Assembly (NCBI GenBank): GCA_945872195.1
Contig: CAMBZO010000029.1
Coordinates: 1-13,472 of the forward strand
DNA from: Akkermansia muciniphila
Lineage (GTDB): Bacteria; Verrucomicrobiota; Verrucomicrobiia; Limisphaerales; SXTU01
Direction: 5' to 3'
DNA length: 13,472 nt
Shown: positions 5,592 to 11,515 of the stretch, piece after piece
How positions within the stretch are numbered: the first letter of the stretch is position 1
How the letters are laid out: every line of letters starts with the position of its first letter
The notes under the pieces: model-generated
The model's input: the letters and a program-made list of their open reading frames with translations, nothing else
The model's database searches: none
Told to the model about the DNA's origin: nothing
Position numbers and translations under genes: made by a program

Positions 5592-6713
5592 ATGAGCAAA
5601 AAGTTCAACGTAGCCATCGTCGGACTCGGTTTCGGAGCGGAATTCATCCCGCTCTGGCAGAAGCATCCCCACACGACCTGCTACGCCATCTGCCAGCGCG
5701 ACGAAAAGAAGCTCAACGCGGTCGGGGACTACTTCGGCGTCGAGCAGCGCTACCAGGACTTCGCCGCACTGCTCAAGGATCCCGCCGTGGACGTGGTCCA
5801 CATCAATTCTCCCATCCCCGATCACGCGTGGATGTCCATCGCCGCGCTGAAGGCCGGCAAGCACGTCGCCTGCACCGTGCCGATGGCTACGAACATCGCC
5901 GACTGCAAGAAGATCGTGGAGTTGGTCAAGCAGACCGGCCTCAAATACATGATGATGGAGACCGTCGTGTATGCCCGCGAGTATCTCTTCATGAAGGAGC
6001 TGCTGGACGACGGGAAGCTCGGCAAGCTCCAGTTCGTCCAGGCTTCGCACCAGCAGGACATGGACGGCTGGCCCAACTACTGGCCCGGCCTCCCGCCGAT
6101 GTGGTATGCCACGCACTGCGTCGGCCCCGTGGCTGGACTCATCGGCAAGCCCGCCGAATACGTGAGCTGCTTCGGCTCCGGCACCGTGCGCAAGGAACTC
6201 ATCGCGAAATACGGCTCGCCCTTCGCCGTCGAGACTGCGCACATCAAGTTCGCCGGCAGCGACGTGAGCGCCCGCATCATCCGCTCGCTCTTCGACCTCG
6301 CGCGGCAGTATCGCGAGAGCATTGACGTGTATGGCGACAAGCAGTCCGTGGAGTGGCCGCTCGTCGAGCACGAGCCGCTCGTGATGCACACGGCCAAGAA
6401 GCCCGAGCCGAAGATTCCCCAGCCGGTGAAGTGCCCGGACTTCGCCAAGCGCCTGCCCAAGAGCATCGCCAAATACACGACGCAAGGCGTCTATGACTCC
6501 AGCAAGAAGACGCACCTGAGCTTCACGCAAGGCAGCGGCCACGGCGGCAGCCACCCGCACCTCGCGCATGAGTTCGCGATGGCCCTCGTCCAGAAGCGCG
6601 ACCCCTTTCCGAACGCGAAGCAGTCCGCCAACTGGACCTGCGTGGGCCTTTGCTCACACGAATCCGCGATGAAAGGCGGCGCGATCGTGAAGCTCCCGAA
6701 GTTCACCCTTTAG
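5592..6713 (+). CDS. Gfo/Idh/MocA family NAD(P)-dependent oxidoreductase
   Basis: Members oxidise or reduce sugars, inositols and related polyols with NAD(P). The 373-residue protein has an N-terminal Rossmann domain starting NVAIVGLGFGAEF, with the loop GLGFGA (11-16) and HINSPIPDHAWMSIAALKAGKHV (70-92). At the usual EKP site it has CTVPMAT (94-100), so the lysine-proline dyad residue Lys is replaced. A C-terminal alpha/beta domain follows, with YATHCVGPV (173-181), where His175 may act in catalysis. An unusual GSGHGGSHPHLAHEF stretch (314-328) could bind metal or substrate. There is no signal peptide, so it is cytoplasmic. The MFS gene starts 36 bases downstream, which points to use of an imported sugar or polyol. 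The start has no Shine-Dalgarno and is preceded by a nested inverted repeat. The family is certain; the substrate is unknown. Confidence 0.9.
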   Translation: MSKKFNVAIVGLGFGAEFIPLWQKHPHTTCYAICQRDEKKLNAVGDYFGVEQRYQDFAALLKDPAVDVVHINSPIPDHAWMSIAALKAGKHVACTVPMATNIADCKKIVELVKQTGLKYMMMETVVYAREYLFMKELLDDGKLGKLQFVQASHQQDMDGWPNYWPGLPPMWYATHCVGPVAGLIGKPAEYVSCFGSGTVRKELIAKYGSPFAVETAHIKFAGSDVSARIIRSLFDLARQYRESIDVYGDKQSVEWPLVEHEPLVMHTAKKPEPKIPQPVKCPDFAKRLPKSIAKYTTQGVYDSSKKTHLSFTQGSGHGGSHPHLAHEFAMALVQKRDPFPNAKQSANWTCVGLCSHESAMKGGAIVKLPKFTL

Positions 6714-6749
6714 TCGGTTCCCGTAACGAAACATCAAGCCAGCAAAACT

Positions 6750-8387
6750 ATGAGCGAAGACAAAACGACCTCGAACCAACCCATCGCGCCCAACGCCAAA
6801 CGCCTCCTGTGGGCCGGCTTCATGGCGATTCTCGCCGCCGGCGTCGGCTTTGCCATCCGCGGCGGCATCTTTGACAACTGGGGCAAAGAATTCGGCTTCA
6901 CCGGTGCCCAGCTTGGTATGATTGGTGGCGCGGGGCTGTCCGGCTTCTGCTTCGGCATCATCCTCGGCGGCATCATCTGCGACAAGATTGGCTACGGCAA
7001 ACTGGTCATCACCGCATTCCTGCTGCACATCCTCTCGGCCGTCGTCACGTTCGCCGCTGTGCCGGGTGACGGTGGTGAAGCGGCCAAATCCTTGGCCTAC
7101 AACTGCCTCTTCGGCGGCATGTTCATCTTCGCCTTCGCTAACGGCGTCCTCGAAGCTGTCGCGAACCCACTGGTCGCCACGCTCTTTCCGCACAACCGCA
7201 CGCACTACCTGAACATCCTCCACGCCTCCTGGCCGGCGGGTATGATCATCGGTGTTGGGCTAGGCTGGGTGCTGGACGACAAGATGAATGTGTCCTGGAA
7301 GATTCAGCTCGCGCTCTATCTCATCCCCACCGCCATCTACGGCATCATGTTCATGGGCCAATCCTTCCCGAAGTCCGAGGCCTCCGAGAAGGGTGCCAGT
7401 CTCGGCGAAATGTTCAAAGACGTGGGCATCCTCGGCGCGCTCGTGGTGGCGCCGTTGCTGTTGCTCTTCTGCGGCAGCTTCCTCCCGCTGTTCGGCATCT
7501 CCGGCGAGGCTGCGGAGAAGATCGGCTACGTCGTGGGCGGACTCACGGTGGTCGCCGTGGGCATTCTGACCAAAGGCTCCATCGGTTCCTTCCTGCTCTT
7601 CACGCTGTTCATCACCCACGCCCTTATCGGCTCCGTGGAGCTGGGCACGGACCAGTGGATTCAATTCATCACCGGCAACCTCTTCACCTCCGAGCAGGGC
7701 AAGTATCTCTTCCTCTGGACGTCGGTCATCATGTTCGGCCTGCGCTTCTGCGCAAACTGGATTGAGCACACCCTCAAGTTCACGCCCATCATGTTGCTCT
7801 TCGTCTGCTCGGTGCTCGCCTTCGTCGGCTTGCAACTGGCCAGCACGATGACCAGCATTGAAATGGCCTTTGTCGCGCTCGGCATTTACGCCGTCGGCAA
7901 AACCTTTTTCTGGCCCACCATGCTGGCCGTGGCCTCCGACCGCTTCCCGCGCACCGGTGCCGTGGCGATTTCCATCATGGGCGGCATCGGCATGCTCTCG
8001 GTCGGCACCATCGGTGGTCCCGGTCTCGGCTACCTGAAAGACCGCTACGCGGGTGAGTCGCTCAAGGAAAAGGACGCCGCCCTGTTCGCCGAATACAAAG
8101 CCGAAAAGCCGAGCACCTTCCTAAGCATCAAGTCCATGGAAGCGTTTGGCCTAGACGGCAAGAAGCTGGGCGTAGCCAAGGACGCCAAAGAGAAGACCGA
8201 GAAACAGAAGGCGGTCGTGGCGGCGGACCAGCTTGGTGATCGCAAGACCTTGAAATTGGACTCCTACATCCCTGCGACCATGGCCCTGCTCTATCTGGGA
8301 ATCTTCCTCTACTTCAAGTCCATCGGCGGCTACAAGGCGGTGCATCTCGATGGCACCAGCGGCGCGGCAGCCCCGCCCAAGGCCTGA
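6750..8387 (+). CDS. MFS transporter, FucP-like sugar permease
   Basis: This is a probable proton-coupled sugar or polyol importer in the inner membrane. It has 545 residues, against about 400-450 for most FucP-like carriers. Helix 1 is at about 19-37, followed by GAQLGMIGGAGLSGFCFG (52-69) and the loop DKIGYGK (78-84), which matches the MFS motif-A position. The stretch NGVLEAVANPLVATLFP (131-147), followed by NILHASWPAG (155-164), resembles the FucP pattern of NP and LN residues. Eleven or twelve helices are predicted. The extra length is a charged, Lys/Glu/Asp-rich soluble segment at about 430-504, inserted before the last helix (505-525); it is cytoplasmic or periplasmic depending on helix count. 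The gene follows the Gfo/Idh/MocA gene by 36 bases, likely in one operon, and is closed by a terminator 20 bases after its stop. Confidence 0.88.
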   Translation: MSEDKTTSNQPIAPNAKRLLWAGFMAILAAGVGFAIRGGIFDNWGKEFGFTGAQLGMIGGAGLSGFCFGIILGGIICDKIGYGKLVITAFLLHILSAVVTFAAVPGDGGEAAKSLAYNCLFGGMFIFAFANGVLEAVANPLVATLFPHNRTHYLNILHASWPAGMIIGVGLGWVLDDKMNVSWKIQLALYLIPTAIYGIMFMGQSFPKSEASEKGASLGEMFKDVGILGALVVAPLLLLFCGSFLPLFGISGEAAEKIGYVVGGLTVVAVGILTKGSIGSFLLFTLFITHALIGSVELGTDQWIQFITGNLFTSEQGKYLFLWTSVIMFGLRFCANWIEHTLKFTPIMLLFVCSVLAFVGLQLASTMTSIEMAFVALGIYAVGKTFFWPTMLAVASDRFPRTGAVAISIMGGIGMLSVGTIGGPGLGYLKDRYAGESLKEKDAALFAEYKAEKPSTFLSIKSMEAFGLDGKKLGVAKDAKEKTEKQKAVVAADQLGDRKTLKLDSYIPATMALLYLGIFLYFKSIGGYKAVHLDGTSGAAAPPKA

Positions 8388-8407
8388 GCCAACAGTCATT
8401 ACTTCAC

Positions 8408-8440
8408 GGGCGGCCTCGCAAGGGGCCGCCCTTTTTGTTT
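8408..8440 (+). terminator. Rho-independent terminator after the MFS gene
   Basis: GGGCGGCC (8408-8415) and GGCCGCCC (8424-8431) form a perfect eight-base stem with an eight-base loop, followed at once by TTTTTGTTT (8432-8440). It ends the oxidoreductase-transporter operon on the plus strand. The minus strand lacks a T-run at the other side, so it is one-directional; it touches the stop codon of the convergent dus gene. Confidence 0.92.
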
Positions 8441-9546
8441 CACCACACCTCCACCGGACCCTTCGGCACGGGCACGCTCTGCCGCTGCGCTGACGCCGGG
8501 TCTTGCATGAAGCTCGCCACCATCGGGGCCAGCGCGTAGCGCGGGAGCAGGAGGCCGTCGCCGTCGCAGAACTGCTGCCGCCAGCGCAGGTAGCGCTCCA
8601 GCACGTCGTGGAACTCCGCGCGGCTGCCGATGCTCACCACCTTCTTGTTGAACTCGTTCACCGGCCCGAAACGCTTTGCATACCACGGTGCGACCTTGCG
8701 GAACATCCGGCAGCCGTGCTCCTCGCCGAACACCTCCACCATCAAGTCCAGATGCCGGCACATCACGCGGATGCGCTCCTCGAACTTCGGCTCCGGCAGC
8801 AGCTCGCCCGTCGCGAGCAGATGCCGCGTCTGGTGAAAAATCCACGGGTTGTAAAACGCCCCGCGCCCCACGCTCACGCCCGCGCAGCCCGTGTCGTCGA
8901 ACATCTTCTTCGCCGCCTCCGGCGTGGTCACGTCGCCGTTGCCGATGACGGGAATGCGCTTCACCGCCGCGACGACTTTGCGAATGCCCGCCAAGTTCAC
9001 CGTCCCGCTGAACCCCTGCTCCCGCGTCCGCCCATGCACGAAAATCGCTGCGACGCCGGAGTCTTCCAGCGCGCGCGCTAAGTCCGGGGCGGTGATGTTC
9101 TCGTCGTCCCAGCCCAGCCGCATCTTCGCCGTCACCGGGATTTTGACCGCGTTCACCATGCCCTTCACCAGCGCCGCAGTCTTCTCGTGCTCCGTCATCA
9201 TCGCCGAGCCGCCGCCCACGCGGCAAACCTTGCGCACGGGGCAGCCCATGTTGATGTCCACACTCGCGATGCCGCGCTGCTCGAGGTCCACCGCCGCGTC
9301 GCGCATCTCCTCGGGCACCGAGCCGAAGAGCTGCACCGCGAGGGGGCGGTCCCGCTCGTTGGTCTCGATGAGCTTGAGCGCCTTCTTGTTCCGCTCCAGC
9401 AGCGAGCGCGCGTTGACCAGGTCCGTCGTGCACAAGTCCACGCCCCCGACCTCGCGGATCACGAGCCGGAACGGCAGGTTCGTGTAGCCCGCCAGCGGCG
9501 AGAGGAACAAATTGGACTGAAGCTCAAGTGGCCCGAGCCGGAACAT
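8440..9546 (-). CDS. dusB: tRNA-dihydrouridine synthase (DusB-like)
   Basis: This FMN enzyme reduces uridines in the tRNA D-loop to dihydrouridine with NADPH. With the start at 9546 it has 367 residues. The TIM barrel begins LFLSPLAGYTNLPFR (13-27) and contains VQLFGS (71-76). The catalytic-loop motif NMGCPVRKVCRVGGGSAMM (99-117) includes the general acid Cys102. FMN and phosphate motifs follow: KMRLGW (141-146), HGRTREQ (171-177), GNGDV (202-206) and GRGAFYNPWIF (228-238). A C-terminal helical domain recognises tRNA. NMGCP and GSAM are closer to DusB than to DusA or DusC; the exact position modified cannot be fixed by sequence. The frame extends 13 codons upstream, but the ATG at 9546 fits the family's N-terminus. 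It lies downstream of the glycosyltransferase gene on the same strand, separated by a palindromic repeat. Confidence 0.92.
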   Translation of the reverse strand: MFRLGPLELQSNLFLSPLAGYTNLPFRLVIREVGGVDLCTTDLVNARSLLERNKKALKLIETNERDRPLAVQLFGSVPEEMRDAAVDLEQRGIASVDINMGCPVRKVCRVGGGSAMMTEHEKTAALVKGMVNAVKIPVTAKMRLGWDDENITAPDLARALEDSGVAAIFVHGRTREQGFSGTVNLAGIRKVVAAVKRIPVIGNGDVTTPEAAKKMFDDTGCAGVSVGRGAFYNPWIFHQTRHLLATGELLPEPKFEERIRVMCRHLDLMVEVFGEEHGCRMFRKVAPWYAKRFGPVNEFNKKVVSIGSRAEFHDVLERYLRWRQQFCDGDGLLLPRYALAPMVASFMQDPASAQRQSVPVPKGPVEVW

Positions 9547-9600
9547 GGCGGGAGGATTGGGCCGACTGGCGGATGAGGCAAGCACGGGCGGGGAAACCTT

Positions 9601-9721
9601 TTAACGCAAAGACGCCAAGGCGCAAAGACGCCGAGAAAGGGAGGGAGACAATTTTCCCAGCATATATTTCCTGCCCACTTTGTCTTCTTTGCGTCTCTCC
9701 TCCTTGGCGTCCTTGCGTTAA
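9601..9721. repeat. Large intergenic imperfect palindrome (cgcaaagacgcc family)
   Basis: Arms at 9601-9620 (TTAACGCAAAGACGCCAAGG) and 9702-9721 are complementary at 19 of 20 bases. On the left, CGCAAAGACGCC is repeated directly at 9605 and 9621 (16-base period); on the right, the complement CTTTGCGTCT lies at 9687-9696 with a shifted spacing. The centre is AT-richer (ATTTTCCCAGCATATATTTCC), unlike the rest of the window. The arm begins eight bases beyond the glycosyltransferase stop codon and ends 55 bases before the dus start, so it separates two same-strand genes. This sequence type is a familiar dispersed repeat in Verrucomicrobia and Planctomycetes, often mis-annotated as small proteins. 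It shares design but not sequence with the element at 697-863. Confidence 0.85.
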
Positions 9722-9729
9722 ACATCCGC

Positions 9730-10422
9730 TCACCGTTCGTAGAGCCGCCGCAATTCCTCCAGCGGCACGCCCCGGTAGTAACCCACCGTCACCCGCCACA
9801 TCAGCGCGTAAGTCCGCAGCACGCCCAGCTTGCGGAACTTCCGTGCCGAGGTGACCACCGTCGCATCTGCCAGCGCGATGCGGCCCAGCGGACGCAGCCG
9901 TTGGCACAGCTCGAACTCCTCCATCAACGGCACGTCCGGCACGCCGCCGATGCGCGCGAGCGTCTCGCGGCGCAGGAAAACCCCCTGGTCCGCCATCACC
10001 CGCCGCGCGACGAGCAGTCGCCACCAGCACTTGAACTTCGACCCGCGCACCAGCCAGTTCGGCGGGTCGCGGAAGATTTTGTAAAACCCACCCGCCGCCA
10101 CGCCGGGCTGTGCCAGACACGCCAGCAGAGCTTCGCCCGCGTCCGGCGGAACCCAAGTATCCGCGTGCAGGAACAAGATGACTTCCCCTGTCGCCCGCTC
10201 CGCCCCCGCGCGCAATTGCCGCCCGCGCCCCGTCGCGCTGCTCACGACGACGCAGCCCGCCGCTTCAGCCAGCTTCACCGTGTCATCCCCGCTCCCGCCG
10301 TCCGCGATGATGATCTCCTTCACCTCCGGCACCCGCCGCAGCCGCCGCAACGTCTCGGGCAGTTCCGCCGCCTCGTTCAGCGTCGGGATGACGATGGAGA
10401 TGTTGCTGGCCGTGTCGGTCAC
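9730..10422 (-). CDS. Glycosyltransferase family 2, TIGR04283-type
   Basis: This is a GT-A fold transferase of 230 residues with no membrane helix, cytoplasmic or membrane-associated. The nucleotide-sugar site begins ISIVIPTLNEAAELP (8-22) and continues IIIADGGSGDDT (37-48). A GRGRQLRAG stretch (65-73) is characteristic of the TIGR04283 group. The metal motif is FLHADT (84-89), followed by GGFYKI (111-116), VMADQGVFLRRE (142-153) and LMEEFELCQRL (166-176). The group is often found near radical-SAM or selenium-related genes; none is seen here, so its acceptor sugar or lipid is unknown. The start is GTG, directly before MTDTASNISI; a weak AGGG lies upstream. A palindrome follows its stop codon by eight bases. 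The dus gene downstream is probably unrelated in function. Confidence 0.88.
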   Translation of the reverse strand: MTDTASNISIVIPTLNEAAELPETLRRLRRVPEVKEIIIADGGSGDDTVKLAEAAGCVVVSSATGRGRQLRAGAERATGEVILFLHADTWVPPDAGEALLACLAQPGVAAGGFYKIFRDPPNWLVRGSKFKCWWRLLVARRVMADQGVFLRRETLARIGGVPDVPLMEEFELCQRLRPLGRIALADATVVTSARKFRKLGVLRTYALMWRVTVGYYRGVPLEELRRLYER

Positions 10423-10498
10423 GCGCGCACCCTAGTCGTGCCACCGCACCGACACAGCCGCCAAATCGCACATTCTCTCCGCCGAACCGCCTGCTACA

Positions 10499-10568
10499 GT
10501 GCTTCGTGGCGCGACGCGTAGTCGTCCTGCTGGCGAGTCTTCCCGAGCGCTTCAGGCGAGCGAAGCAC
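10499..10568. repeat. Possible repeat remnant in the divergent gap
   Basis: GTGCTTCG (10499-10506) pairs perfectly with CGAAGCAC (10561-10568), with smaller GC-rich pairings inside (for example GCTTC near 10550 with GAAGC near 10562). The rest of the 248-base gap between the divergent glycosyltransferase and cupredoxin genes shows no gene; the open frame upstream of 10671 is Arg/Ser-rich and lacks coding character. No promoter could be assigned confidently. The sequence may be a degraded palindromic repeat; support is modest. Confidence 0.35.
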
Positions 10569-10670
10569 CGGCTATCCCGAAGTTTGTTACTGAAATCAAC
10601 CGCCGGGTTGGTAGCGTCCGCACGTCAAACAGCCAGTCGTCGCTCCACCGGGAACGAGCCATCGTCCGCC

Positions 10671-11333
10671 ATGCACATGACCGCAATTGCCGCCACCGCC
10701 GCCACGCTCCTGCTCGCGGCCCTCACCGCCGTCGCGCAAGGCACGGCGTCCGTCGAGGGCACGGTCACGTTGCCGAAGCCGACGGCGCAGGGGAAACCCA
10801 CTTTGCGCTATGCGGGCCAGACAGGCTCGCTCGCCGCCCCGGAGCCGCCCACCGCTGTAGTCTATCTCGAAGGCGCGCCGCTCCTCGCCGAGGACAAGCC
10901 TGCAACCAATGTTGTGCAGGTCGTGCAGAAGGGGATGCAGTTCGGCCCCGGTCTCCTCGTGGTGCGCCGGGGCACACGCGTCGAGTTCCCGAACGGCGAC
11001 GACTTTTACCACAACGTCTTCTCCTACTCGAAGGTCAAGCGCTTCGACCTCGGCCGGTTCCTGAAGGACGAGAAGCCCGCCGCCGTTACCTTCGACCAGC
11101 CCGGCGTGGTGAAACTCTACTGTGAAATCCACGAGCACATGCGCGGGTCCCTGCTCGTGCTCGACACGCCTTACTTCGTGAAGACGGACACGAATGGCGT
11201 CTATCGCCTCACCGGCCTGCCCGCCGGCCAGTTCAAGCTCAAGGCGTGGATTGACGAGAAGCTCGTGCATGAACTGCCGGTGGACTTGAAAGCAGGCGCG
11301 ACCACGCGCGTCAACTTCCCCGGTTCGCCATGA
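10671..11333 (+). CDS. Secreted cupredoxin-domain protein (plastocyanin-like)
   Basis: This is a periplasmic or extracellular copper protein, 220 residues, likely an electron carrier or copper binder. The signal peptide is at 1-24 (MHMTAIAAT..., with cleavage near AVAQ-G). The cupredoxin core carries a full type 1 copper ligand set: His114 in DDFYHNVFSYS (110-120), then Cys151, His154 and Met157 in YCEIHEHMRG (150-159); His156 is an alternative ligand. The pattern resembles proteins annotated as methylamine-utilisation or plastocyanin-like. After the core, a short carboxypeptidase-regulatory-like beta segment, TDTNGVYRLTGLPAGQFKLKAW (172-193), runs to the C-terminus. The frame is open back to 10506, but the ATG at 10671 gives the signal peptide; the ATG at 10677 is also possible. 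The next gene is the cyclase, after a 182-base gap with a palindrome. Electron partner unknown. Confidence 0.85.
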   Translation: MHMTAIAATAATLLLAALTAVAQGTASVEGTVTLPKPTAQGKPTLRYAGQTGSLAAPEPPTAVVYLEGAPLLAEDKPATNVVQVVQKGMQFGPGLLVVRRGTRVEFPNGDDFYHNVFSYSKVKRFDLGRFLKDEKPAAVTFDQPGVVKLYCEIHEHMRGSLLVLDTPYFVKTDTNGVYRLTGLPAGQFKLKAWIDEKLVHELPVDLKAGATTRVNFPGSP

Positions 11334-11347
11334 ATGAAACCACTAAC

Positions 11348-11492
11348 CGGCACTCACCTGCACTAATGAAGAGCAAGCACGAGCATCGCGGATCAGTCGG
11401 AAACCTTGTCCGACGGCATGAGCTGCCAGCAGGTCGCGGCAGGTCGCGCGCAGGATTCTTTCCCCGGATTGCATTAGTGCTGGTCAGTGCCG
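11348..11492. repeat. Intergenic imperfect palindrome (cggcact...actaatg family)
   Basis: Arms at 11348-11368 and 11472-11492 pair at 19 of 21 bases; pairing continues outwards with mismatches through TAGT and GTT blocks. Inside are a hairpin, GTCGGA (11397-11402) with TCCGAC (11408-11413), and a tandem ten-base unit starting AGGTCGCG at 11431 and 11441. The exact palindrome CGACTAGTCG (11491-11500) sits at the right end. The element fills most of the gap before the adenylate cyclase and covers its presumed promoter and leader. Its sequence is unlike the other palindromes in the window. Confidence 0.75.
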
Positions 11493-11515
11493 ACTAGTCG
11501 TTCACCAGCTCCCCC

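Noticed and set aside
5529..6569. 346-codon minus-strand open frame opposite the oxidoreductase gene
   Set aside because: The plus-strand frame has clear Gfo/Idh/MocA motifs; the antisense translation has no recognisable domain.
8399..9433. 344-codon minus-strand open frame in another frame of dus
   Set aside because: It overlaps the dus coding region almost wholly; its translation is Arg/Gly/Ala-rich without motifs.
10506..10670. Upstream extension of the cupredoxin reading frame
   Set aside because: The extra 55 residues are Arg/Ser-rich and would bury the signal peptide; the start at 10671 is preferred.
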